A stretch of DNA of 64,000 nucleotides, from positions 50,666-114,665 of the forward strand of contig SCQF01000028.1 in assembly GCA_004321905.1 (NCBI GenBank), written 5' to 3'. The position numbers and the translations under genes are program-made. How positions within the stretch are numbered: the first letter of the stretch is position 1; each line of letters opens with the position of its first letter. The notes beneath the pieces are model-generated. The model ran no database searches, was not told the DNA's origin, and worked only from the letters and a program-made list of their open reading frames with translations. This DNA is from Verrucomicrobiota bacterium (GTDB taxonomy: Bacteria; Verrucomicrobiota; Kiritimatiellia; CAIQIC01). This document shows, piece after piece, positions 8,934 through 20,250 of the stretch.

Positions 8934-9057
8934 CGCGCGGACTTTTTTGCGAATCCCGCTTGCCGCCCGCCCCTGGGCGCGTTACTATGACGCCGCAGCC
9001 AGCGTGTGGACGTGTGGACGGGATGGCCATGCACGGCATGCAGGTGATAATGATTTT

Positions 9058-9363
9058 GTGAGCACGCCGATGGAAATAGCCCGCGACGAAAGCAACGCGT
9101 TAACGCGCATCGTGACCATCCAGAACCGGTTTGGCATCCATGCCCGTCCCGCGGCGCTGTTCGTCAAAACCGCCAATCGCTTCCAATGCGATATTTCTGT
9201 GGAGAAGGACGACGTGCGCGTCTCCGGCAAGAGCATCATCGGCTTGATGACCATCGAAGGCTATCAAGGGGCCACGATCCGCATCAGCGCCACGGGAGCC
9301 GATGCGCCGGAGGCGCTCGATGCACTCGAGGAACTGGTCGCACAGAAATTCTTCGAGGACTGA
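9058..9363 (+). CDS. ptsH: Phosphocarrier protein HPr (PTS)
   Basis: 101 residues from GTG 9058, chosen because AGGTGA lies 10 bases upstream; ATG 9070 (97 residues) is the alternative. The phosphoacceptor histidine is in GIHARPAA and the regulatory serine equivalent to Ser46 is in SGKSIIGLM, so both the EI-dependent and the HPr-kinase type phosphorylation sites are present. One base separates it from the enzyme I gene. No sugar-specific EII genes occur in the window, so a regulatory role is as likely as sugar transport. Confidence 0.92.
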   Translation: MSTPMEIARDESNALTRIVTIQNRFGIHARPAALFVKTANRFQCDISVEKDDVRVSGKSIIGLMTIEGYQGATIRISATGADAPEALDALEELVAQKFFED

Positions 9364-9364
9364 T

Positions 9365-11149
9365 GTGACCACCGGAACCTCAACGCCACGCACGGCGGAG
9401 TTGGAATTCAAAGGCGTCGGGGTTTCGCCGGGGATCGCCATTGGCGCCGCGTTCATTGTCGCGCCCGATGACGATACGGTGGTGATGCGCGAGATCACGG
9501 TCGCAGATGTCCCCCGCGAACTCCAACGGTTTGAGAACGCGCTCGTCGTCACCCGGCAGCAAATTCACGACCTCCAACACCGGATGACGGCGGAACTGGG
9601 CCAGGAAAGCGCCCAGATTTTTGAAGCCCACCTGCTCATGCTGGAAGACCGCGCGATTCTCGACGAAGTCGTGCGGGTCTTGAAAACCAAGCTGCAAAAC
9701 ATCGAATTCGTTGTCCAGCAGGTGGCGGAGCGCTACACACAAGCCCTGCTCCGCCTGGAGGATGACTATTTGCGCGAGCGCGCGGTGGATGTCCGCGACA
9801 TCGCGCGACGGTTGCTGCGCAATCTGGCGGGCCACAGCAGTTCGGCCCTCGCCGACCTCGATCAGCCGTGCATCGTTATCGCGCACGATCTTTCGCCCTC
9901 GGAGACCGCCGGCCTGAACCGCGAAAAGGTGTTGGGGTTTGCCACCGACCTGGGCAGTCCCACCAGCCATACGGCGATCATGGCGCGCGCGTTGGGTATC
10001 CCGGCCGTGGTCGGCATGCACGATATCAGCCTGCGCGTCGCGGCCAACGATGCAGTGCTCGTGGATGGCCAGCACGGCCAGGTATTTATTCAGCCGGCGC
10101 GTGAACGCCTCGAACGTTATGAGCGCAAAGCCAAAGATCGGCGCACCATCCAGGCGCGCCTGACCACACTACGGGATCAACCCGCCCGCACCCGCGACGG
10201 TTACGACATTCCCCTCGCGGCCAACATCGAACAGCCCAGCGATGTGGATTCCGTTCTCACCAACGGCGCGGTGGGCATCGGCCTCTATCGCACCGAATTC
10301 TTGTTCGTCAAAAGCGACCATCTCCCGACGGAGGACGAACAAGCGGCGGCCTACGAAGACGTCGCCCGCCGGGTGGCCCCGTATCCCGCGATCATCCGCA
10401 CGATGGATATCGGTGGCGACAAGTTTGTCTCGCACCTGAAAATGCCCCAACAGGTTAACCCGTTCATGGGCTGGCGGGCGATCCGGTTCTGCCTGGCGCA
10501 ACCGGATATTTTCAAGACGCAACTCCGCGCGATTCTCCGGGCGAGCACACTCCGCAACGTGAAAATCATGTACCCCATGATCAGCAACGTGAAGGAAGTC
10601 ATCGAGGCCAACCGGCTGCTGGCCGAAGCCAAGACGGAACTCGCCGCGCGCAGCGTTGCGTTCGACCCCGACATCGAGGTCGGCGTGATGATCGAAGTGC
10701 CGTCGGCGGCGCTCACCGCCGATCTGATTGCACCCCACATTCGCTTTTTCAGTATCGGGACCAACGACTTGGTTCAATACACGCTGGCCGTGGATCGCGT
10801 CAACGAGTTGGTGACCAATCTCTATGAGCCGACGCATCCGGCGATCCTCAAGCTGATCAAGAATACGATTGATGTCGGGCACGAGCATGGCCTCTGGACG
10901 GGCGTCTGCGGCGAAATGGGCGGAAACCCGCTGTTGGTGCCGCTGCTCATCGGCTTGGGCATTGATGAACTTAGCATCAATGCGCCCGGTATACCGCTGG
11001 TCAAGGACGTGATCCGCAGTCTGCGTTTTTCGCAGGCCGAGGAACTCGCGCAGCAGGCGTTGCGTTCCGGCTCTGCGGAGGAAGTGCTCGCGAATTGCCG
11101 CGCGCTGGTCAATCACACAGCCCCGGAAATTCTTGAATTGGTCGAATAA
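9365..11149 (+). CDS. ptsI: PTS enzyme I, phosphoenolpyruvate-protein phosphotransferase
   Basis: 594 residues from GTG 9365, with GAGGA about 6 bases upstream inside the end of ptsH; the in-frame ATG at 9302 would sit within ptsH. The phosphohistidine is in LGSPTSHTAIMARALGIPAVVG. PEP-binding motifs GLYRTEFLF, DIGGDKF and VCGEMGGNP are intact. Transfers phosphate from PEP to HPr in the cytosol. About 20 residues longer than the E. coli enzyme because of its N-terminus. Confidence 0.97.
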   Translation: MTTGTSTPRTAELEFKGVGVSPGIAIGAAFIVAPDDDTVVMREITVADVPRELQRFENALVVTRQQIHDLQHRMTAELGQESAQIFEAHLLMLEDRAILDEVVRVLKTKLQNIEFVVQQVAERYTQALLRLEDDYLRERAVDVRDIARRLLRNLAGHSSSALADLDQPCIVIAHDLSPSETAGLNREKVLGFATDLGSPTSHTAIMARALGIPAVVGMHDISLRVAANDAVLVDGQHGQVFIQPARERLERYERKAKDRRTIQARLTTLRDQPARTRDGYDIPLAANIEQPSDVDSVLTNGAVGIGLYRTEFLFVKSDHLPTEDEQAAAYEDVARRVAPYPAIIRTMDIGGDKFVSHLKMPQQVNPFMGWRAIRFCLAQPDIFKTQLRAILRASTLRNVKIMYPMISNVKEVIEANRLLAEAKTELAARSVAFDPDIEVGVMIEVPSAALTADLIAPHIRFFSIGTNDLVQYTLAVDRVNELVTNLYEPTHPAILKLIKNTIDVGHEHGLWTGVCGEMGGNPLLVPLLIGLGIDELSINAPGIPLVKDVIRSLRFSQAEELAQQALRSGSAEEVLANCRALVNHTAPEILELVE

Positions 11150-11191
11150 CCCGCTATAGTGCGCCAACTTTTTTCACGAAAGGAAAACGCC

Positions 11192-12397
<1,206 letters not shown>

Positions 12398-12446
12398 AAG
12401 AGCCCCTTCGCGTAAATAAAGTGGTCCCGATGCGGCAGCGGGATCG

Positions 12447-12497
12447 TTTTCCAAGGCTTGGAAAACCTTGGCACACGCTTTTTCAACCCTTGGAAAA
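12447..12497. repeat. Palindrome pair C (centres 12456/12488, spacing 32)
   Basis: First copy perfect; second TTTTTCAACCCTTGGAAAA with two mismatches, yet in exact register. Between metK and the RidA-like gene. Confidence 0.85.
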
Positions 12498-12602
12498 AGA
12501 CGCCTAACAAAGAAAGCAGCACAATAAAAATACCGGCCTAACGTTTTTAGGGTGGCGGATGATTCTGATGAAACAAGCAGCAGCCCAATTGAAGGTGTCG
12601 AC

Positions 12603-13694
12603 ATGAACGTCACTCGTCAGCATTCAGAGCACACCGATGTGATCACGCTGGAACGCGGCGCGCTGCAAGAGCGCTTCATCAGCGTGCGGCGGAACGGGAC
12701 GGATGCGCTGGCGATTTTTGACGATTTTCCACCCGCGTCGGGCACTATGGTCGCACAAATGGTGTTCGGCGGTTGCGGTTTCCACGACGCCGCGCGGGCG
12801 CGGATGGCCGGCGCGGGCTGGCCGTTGCTCTGGGTGCAAGGCGATGTGTGCACCGGCACGCACGTGGCCGGCGTACAGGCCTTCGCGCTTGATGGTTCGC
12901 CACTCCGGCGTGTTGTGCTCGATGACCGCGTGGTCGGCAGCTTTTGGTCGGATGCGGATGCCGACTACTGTTTGTTGGCCGGTATTCTACCCGCCGATCT
13001 CACCGCCGACCGCACCATTCAAACGCGCAGTTGTTTTGAGCGCATCGAAGCCGCGCTACAGATGGTCGGCATGGACTTCGCCCATGTCATCCGCACCTGG
13101 CTGTTTCTCGACAACTTGCTGGATTGGTATGATGAATTCAATGCGGCACGCACCACGTTTTTCCAAGAGCACGGCGTGTTCAATCGCTTGGTCCCCGCCA
13201 GCACCGGTATCGGCGCCGGTAATCCCGCCGGCGCAGCACTGGCCGCTGGCGCGCTCGCCATCCGCCCCCGGCACAACCGCGTGAGCATTCAGGAAGTCTC
13301 CTCGCCCCTGCAATGCCCGGCTACGAAATACCGCAGTTCTTTTAGTCGCGCCGTGGAAGTCGGCTATCCTGACCGCCGCCTCCTGATTATTTCTGGAACC
13401 GCCAGCATCGCGCCCGAAGGCCAGAGCATGTACGCCGGCGACGTCGGCAAACAGATTCAGCTGACGCTGGATGTGGTGGAAGCCATTCTGAAATCACGCG
13501 GTATGAATTGGCAAAATACCGCGCGGGCGGTGGGTTATTTCCGTGATATTCATGATCTGGCGATTTTCGACGCCTGCTGCCGCGCGCGCGGAATACCACC
13601 GCTACCGCTCGCGCCGGCCCACGCCACCGTCTGCCGCGGCGACCTGTTGTTCGAGATGGAACTCGATGCCGTCGCGCCGTGCGCGCCGAATTAG
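12603..13694 (+). CDS. Two-domain RidA/YjgF-fold protein (chorismatase-like architecture)
   Basis: 363 residues from ATG 12603 (AAGGTG upstream); GTG 12552 is a weaker alternative. The N-terminal half is a divergent domain with a conserved-looking RTWLFLDNLLDWYDEFNAAR segment and ASTGIGAGNPAG. The C-terminal third resembles RidA (LIISGTASIAPEG..., VVEAILKSRGMNWQNTARAVGYF, CRGDLLFEMELDAV). Proteins of this layout include FkbO/Hyg5/XanB2-type chorismatases and uncharacterised Rid-family proteins; I cannot decide between them. The stop TAG uses the T and A of the target dinucleotide and the first G of a MITE-like element, so the original C-terminus may have been altered. Confidence 0.7.
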   Translation: MNVTRQHSEHTDVITLERGALQERFISVRRNGTDALAIFDDFPPASGTMVAQMVFGGCGFHDAARARMAGAGWPLLWVQGDVCTGTHVAGVQAFALDGSPLRRVVLDDRVVGSFWSDADADYCLLAGILPADLTADRTIQTRSCFERIEAALQMVGMDFAHVIRTWLFLDNLLDWYDEFNAARTTFFQEHGVFNRLVPASTGIGAGNPAGAALAAGALAIRPRHNRVSIQEVSSPLQCPATKYRSSFSRAVEVGYPDRRLLIISGTASIAPEGQSMYAGDVGKQIQLTLDVVEAILKSRGMNWQNTARAVGYFRDIHDLAIFDACCRARGIPPLPLAPAHATVCRGDLLFEMELDAVAPCAPN

Positions 13695-13930
13695 AGCGTT
13701 TTCAGAAACCATGTAGCGGCATCGCGTGTTGACAAGGGGTGTGCTCAAAGGGATTCAAGAGACGCTTGCAAAGCTAATCGCGCTGGCGGGGCAGCGCTCC
13801 TACCTCCTCCACGACGGGCCGTATTTTTCCGGGGTTGTGTAGGAGGCCTGCCCTAGCAGGCCGATGCGGCTGTGGGTTTGGCAAGAGCCTCGCAAGCCCA
13901 GTTATCGCCACATGCTTGGTGGAAATGCTC
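13694..13930. mobile_element. MITE-like element, divergent member (237 bp)
   Basis: Ends GAGCGTTTTCAG... and ...GGAAATGCTC form imperfect terminal inverted repeats related to those of the 157-bp element (both termini carry CATGTRGCG about 15 bases in). TA flanks both ends (13692-13693 and 13931-13932). Contains GCCTGC/GCAGGC and other short hairpins but no open frame of note. The right-hand TA is shared with the next element, so the two are inserted end to end. Confidence 0.7.
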
Positions 13931-13932
13931 TA

Positions 13933-14089
13933 GAGCGTTTCTGGTAATCATGTAGCGCAGATGCTGCGAAACAAACGTGATGTTAGCCACGCGCCACGTA
14001 GAAGCGACCTCCGGTCGCTTTTCCTGATGCGGACGAAGTCCGCATCTACGCCGGGGCTTCAGCCGGCCACATCATTTATGGAAACGCTC
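13933..14089. mobile_element. MITE-like element, copy 2 of the 157-bp family
   Basis: Same length and nearly the same sequence as 693-849, in the same orientation relative to its hairpins, with GAGCGTTTC...GAAACGCTC termini and TA on each side (13931-13932, 14090-14091). The high identity suggests recent movement or homogenisation. No coding capacity. Confidence 0.85.
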
Positions 14090-14099
14090 TAATACGTGG

Positions 14100-14186
14100 G
14101 TTTCCAAGGTTTGCCCGCCTTTGGCGGTGCCGGAAGCAACCAAGGCTTGGAAAAAACAAACAGCCGTTTTTCCAAGCCTTGGAAAA
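14100..14186. repeat. Palindrome triple D (centres 14109/14145/14177)
   Basis: Last two copies are perfect in the core and 32 bp apart; a degraded copy (CCAAGGTTTGC) lies 36 bp upstream. Between the MITE-like elements and the rplT stop. Confidence 0.85.
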
Positions 14187-14210
14187 CCGGCTGCTGACGG
14201 GGCACTTCGC

Positions 14211-14567
14211 TTAAGCGAGTTGCTTCTTCGCCAAAGCAATAATGCTCGCAAAACCCTGTGGATCGTGGATCGAAATTTCCGAGAGCATCTTGCGGTTTAG
14301 CGTGATCCTGGCTTTGGTCAGCCCTTGGATGAAACGGCTGTAGGTGATGCCGCATTTTTCGCAAGCGCCAGACAGACGCGCGATCCAAAGCTGGCGATAG
14401 GCGACTTTTTTCTTCCGGCGATGCTTCGTGGCCATGACCATGGCGCGGTCCACGGCCTCGGTGGCTTGACGGAAAAGTTTGCTGCGGCTGCCACGGAAGC
14501 CCTTGGCCAATTCCAAGCGGCGTTTGCGGCGCATACGGGAAGCAGGTGCATTGGTTGAACGAGGCAT
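14211..14567 (-). CDS. rplT: 50S ribosomal protein L20
   Basis: 118 residues, normal length. MPRSTNAPASRMRRKRRLELAKGF and the RKKKVAYRQLWIARLSGAC segment are diagnostic. AAGGA precedes the start. Follows rpmI by 24 bases in one transcript. Early 23S rRNA assembly protein, and in many bacteria a translational autoregulator of this operon. The usual first gene, infC, is not upstream here. Confidence 0.97.
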   Translation of the reverse strand: MPRSTNAPASRMRRKRRLELAKGFRGSRSKLFRQATEAVDRAMVMATKHRRKKKVAYRQLWIARLSGACEKCGITYSRFIQGLTKARITLNRKMLSEISIHDPQGFASIIALAKKQLA

Positions 14568-14591
14568 GGTCGGATTCCTTTGCTATGAGGC

Positions 14592-14795
14592 TTAGCGTGG
14601 CAGGTGATGGATTATGCGATCATAATCACCGCCGGTCAGTTGACCGCCGGCCCGCAGTTGGCGTTTGCGCTTGCGCGTCTTGCTGGAAAGCAAATGTCCG
14701 CGGCTGGCTTTGCGATGCAAAATCTTGCCGTTCTTCGTCTTTTTGAACCGCTTGGCCACAGCCTTGCGTGTTTTATGCTTCACTTTGTTGCCCAT
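14592..14795 (-). CDS. rpmI: 50S ribosomal protein L35
   Basis: 67 residues, very basic: MGNKVKHKTRKAVAKRFKKTKNGKI... with the central SRGHLLSSKTRKRKRQLR box. A strong AGGAG lies 6 bases upstream of ATG. First gene of an rpmI-rplT pair; infC is missing from its usual place, so the promoter should lie in 14796-14850. Confidence 0.95.
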   Translation of the reverse strand: MGNKVKHKTRKAVAKRFKKTKNGKILHRKASRGHLLSSKTRKRKRQLRAGGQLTGGDYDRIIHHLPR

Positions 14796-14847
14796 GACTG
14801 ACTCCTGTTACCGCGCCCCACCCATCGGCGAGTGACGCACGGGGTGG

Positions 14848-15189
14848 ATGTTTTACGGCATCCCCTACCCGCCGTCCAGCTTTTTTCGCGGATATTTCAC
14901 CGCCAGACGACGCGTTGACCGGTTGGCGTGGCAGACTTATACTTCGTACACGAAATTACAACTGGTCACGCTCGGCTTGCGTGCCGCAGACAACACGACG
15001 GCGACCAAGTCGCCCAGCACACCGACCCCACCGCCCGCCAGCGTGGTTCCCAACGCCGCTGGCTTCGCCATCTATGGTCAGGGCAAGTCGGCCAGCGTGG
15101 CACATATCGGCAGCGGTTGGACGATCAGCACCGATGGCCACAACGTACGCCTCAACGCCACCAGCCAAGGCGGCTACACCATTAACTGA
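14848..15189 (+). CDS. Hypothetical protein, possibly a fragment
   Basis: 113 residues. The second half (from about 14990) has the strong G/C third-position bias of real genes here and encodes a Pro/Thr-rich linker followed by FAIYGQGKSASVAHIGSGWTISTDG. The first third is less convincing and the start is poorly supported. Could be the C-terminal remnant of a larger gene or a small real gene facing clpB. Not recognised. It overlaps the region where an rpmI promoter is expected on the other strand. Confidence 0.35.
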   Translation: MFYGIPYPPSSFFRGYFTARRRVDRLAWQTYTSYTKLQLVTLGLRAADNTTATKSPSTPTPPPASVVPNAAGFAIYGQGKSASVAHIGSGWTISTDGHNVRLNATSQGGYTIN

Positions 15190-15222
15190 AGCCTTCGCCC
15201 TGCCAGCATCTTTGTTCTGAGG

Positions 15223-17844
<2,622 letters not shown>

Positions 17845-17892
17845 GGCTAAGCCCTCGCCACAAATTTTACACGGGTTTGACGGCGATGCGAC

Positions 17893-17951
17893 CGAAAATG
17901 TTCAAGCCCCGAACATTTTCGCCGGTGTAGGGGCGCAGCAAGACTGCGCCC
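17893..17951. repeat. Two hairpins between prmC and clpB
   Basis: CGAAAATGTTC (17893-17903) pairs with GAACATTTTCG (17911-17921) around a 7-base loop. GGGCGCAG (17931-17938) pairs with CTGCGCCC (17944-17951) around CAAGA. Read on the minus strand they follow prmC and precede clpB by about 50 bases. They may be a REP-like element or a leader structure; there is no adjacent U-run. Confidence 0.5.
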
Positions 17952-17968
17952 GCACATTTTACGGCAAC

Positions 17969-18817
17969 TCACAAGCAACCGGTGACGACGCGGTCCCAAC
18001 CGGCAAAATCCTTGTGCACGACCACGTTGCGGAAACCGGAGGCGTGCAGCAAGCCCGCGACGCGCCGGCCTTGGTCTTCGCCGATCTCCAGCGCCAACGC
18101 ACCGCCAAGCGCGAGCTTCGCCGCCGCCTGCGCAATCAAACGTCGCAGCACGTCGAGCCCATCCGGCCCGGCGTCGAGCGCGACGCGCGGCTCGAAGTCG
18201 CGGATGTGGCGCGGCAGGTCGCCCCACTCCGCCGTCGGCACATACGGCGGATTCGAGACGATCAAGTCCAGCGAAGCATCCGCGAACGGTGCGAGCAGAT
18301 CAGCTTGTACAAATTTGATTTTGTCGGCGACGCCATGCCGCGCGGCGTTTGCGCGCGCCAACGCGAGTGCGTCGGCGCTGACATCTACGGCAAAAATTTG
18401 CGCATGCGGACGTTCCAACGCGAGCGTGATGGCGAGGCAGCCGGTACCGGTTCCAAGGTCTGGAACTTTGGGTGTTTTCTTTTTCCAAGCCTTGGAAAAC
18501 CCGAGCGCAACCTCGACCAGCAACTCGGTTTCCGGTCGCGGAATCAGCGCGCGCTTGTCGCAAGCGAAAATTCGGCCGCAAAATTCGACTTCGCCGAGGA
18601 CATATTGGAGCGGTTCGCCGGCCAGCAAGCGCTGTGTCCGAATTTTCAAGGTGGAAAGTTGTTCCGCGGTGAGCTGCCGCTCGCCGTGCAGATAAACCGC
18701 CAACCGACGGCAGCCGAGCGTGTGTGCCAGCAGGGATTCGGCCTCCGCAACCGCTTCGTCGCGGCCCGCCGCTTTCAGTTGTGCCGTCAGCCGTTTGAGT
18801 TCGCCACTCACGTCCAT
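17969..18817 (-). CDS. prmC: Release factor glutamine methyltransferase
   Basis: 282 residues from ATG 18815-18817; the frame extends to 18880 but the family N-terminus (ELKRLTAQLKAAGRDEAVAEAE) fits this start. N-terminal helical domain, FxxPRPETE motif (ALIPRPETELLVE), SAM motif I PDLGTGTGCLAI and catalytic NPPY in IVSNPPYVP. Methylates Gln of the GGQ loop in RF1/RF2. A palindrome pair with 32-bp spacing lies inside the gene: one member encodes the inserted FSKAWK, the other overlaps motif I, where the usual VLDLGTG reads VPDLGTG. Confidence 0.93.
   Translation of the reverse strand: MDVSGELKRLTAQLKAAGRDEAVAEAESLLAHTLGCRRLAVYLHGERQLTAEQLSTLKIRTQRLLAGEPLQYVLGEVEFCGRIFACDKRALIPRPETELLVEVALGFSKAWKKKTPKVPDLGTGTGCLAITLALERPHAQIFAVDVSADALALARANAARHGVADKIKFVQADLLAPFADASLDLIVSNPPYVPTAEWGDLPRHIRDFEPRVALDAGPDGLDVLRRLIAQAAAKLALGGALALEIGEDQGRRVAGLLHASGFRNVVVHKDFAGWDRVVTGCL
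18449..18499. repeat. Palindrome pair E inside prmC (centres 18458/18490, spacing 32)
   Basis: TTCCAAGGTCTGGAA and a perfect TTTTCCAAGCCTTGGAAAA. Both lie in the prmC coding sequence. Confidence 0.85.
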
Positions 18818-18900
18818 GCGCGCACCGTAGGAATTTCGGGCGGTGAGCGCAAGCGCGATTCTGCGACGCGCCATTGACATTCCGGCGCGGCGCGCTATTA

Positions 18901-20250
18901 ATGGTCACGATTTTGCGGGACAACACGTTGAGCGAGAACCCAAACAACACGCTGTTGGAGATTGAGGTCGGGCCCGCCCGCGGCCAACGCTACGTGATCG
19001 GACCGAATGGCGCGCGCATCGGGCGCGACTCCAGCAACGACTTCGTCATCCACGACCCCTCGCTCTCGCGTTTTCATTGTCGGATTTATTGGACGCCGGA
19101 GGGACAGCTGCGGATTGCCGATCTCGGCAGCACGAACACTACGGAAGTCAATCGCCAGCCCGTTCAGGACGTCGCCCTGATGCCCGGCGACCGGATTGCC
19201 ATTGGCGACACCGTTGTCCGCGTATTGGGCGGCTCGCCGCAACCCGCGGCGGTGATCACCACCGATACGTTCGCCATACCGCCACCGGTTGCAGGCCATT
19301 CGGCGCCGGAGGTGCCGAACCTCTTCGATCAGTCCGCCCACGAGGCCACCAGCGGCAACCATCTGCCCAAGTCGCTGTGGTTCGGCGTGGTGACCGTCGT
19401 CGTGGTGGCCGTCATTGCCCTGTTCTTCAAGCTGGGCCTATTCGACACCAACAAGCGCATCGCCACGGCGGGCGCGGCGCTGACGGGCTTGGAAATCCAG
19501 TACGAAAAAGTGCAAGCCACCGCGTCCAACATTTTCCGTTACGCCTTAAACTTCGGCGGCAACACGCTCATCGCGCGCATTGACAACCTTGACAACGCCC
19601 GCCATGTGACGCGCGACAAGAAAGTGGAACCACAAACGCTGGGCCCGCTGATCCAACGCCTGGAAACGTCCGGGTTTTTCACGCTACAGGATGATTACCA
19701 AGGCATGGCGCAAGACGTCTTGGATGCGTGGGATTTGACCCTCACGCTGGGCACGCGTACCAAACACGTACGCGTGGTGAACCGCGTGGAGCCGGAAGCG
19801 TTCGCCGCCGTGCGGGCGATAGTGGAGGAGTTTGGGAAGAACGAGTTGGGGCTGGCCGCGCTCTCGCTGCCGCCGGAACGCTTGATCGAACTGGCGCGCG
19901 AGGCCATGTTGCAAGGCCGGAAAATTTTTGACGAGCGCGAGGTCAGCTTCGGCCGGCTCTATAAGGCCCTCAAGGCCTATCATGAAGCCGATGTGTATCT
20001 GGAGACGATTGACCCCAAGCCGGATTTTTACGCCCAGGTCATCGGTGGCCAGGCGGACGCCAAACGCGAGTTGCAACAGCGCTATGATGACCGTGACTTC
20101 CGGGCCGAGCGCGCCGTGAAGTTGAACGACTGGACGGACGCCGCCAAACAACTACGCATTATTTTGGAGATGATCCCGGAACGCGAGGATGAGCGCAACA
20201 AGCAGGCGCAAGTCAAACTGATGGATGTGGAGCGACATTTGAAACGATGA
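18901..20250 (+). CDS. FHA-domain membrane protein
   Basis: 449 residues from ATG 18901; no good Shine-Dalgarno is seen and TTG 18928 is an alternative. An FHA domain occupies about residues 15-100 (IGRDSSNDFVIHDPSLSRFHCRI, LGSTNTTEVN), the phosphothreonine-binding fold. A Pro-rich linker and one membrane helix (SLWFGVVTVVVVAVIALFFKLG, about 155-175) follow. The periplasmic or distal region is helical, with a repeat-like tail. Its stop overlaps the next start by ATGA. Partner kinases are not in the window; the function is unknown. Confidence 0.8.
   Translation: MVTILRDNTLSENPNNTLLEIEVGPARGQRYVIGPNGARIGRDSSNDFVIHDPSLSRFHCRIYWTPEGQLRIADLGSTNTTEVNRQPVQDVALMPGDRIAIGDTVVRVLGGSPQPAAVITTDTFAIPPPVAGHSAPEVPNLFDQSAHEATSGNHLPKSLWFGVVTVVVVAVIALFFKLGLFDTNKRIATAGAALTGLEIQYEKVQATASNIFRYALNFGGNTLIARIDNLDNARHVTRDKKVEPQTLGPLIQRLETSGFFTLQDDYQGMAQDVLDAWDLTLTLGTRTKHVRVVNRVEPEAFAAVRAIVEEFGKNELGLAALSLPPERLIELAREAMLQGRKIFDEREVSFGRLYKALKAYHEADVYLETIDPKPDFYAQVIGGQADAKRELQQRYDDRDFRAERAVKLNDWTDAAKQLRIILEMIPEREDERNKQAQVKLMDVERHLKR

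Noticed and set aside
8803..9039. N-terminal extension of MarR
   Set aside because: Would translate an operator-like dyad and palindrome pair; the family length fits the start at 8802.
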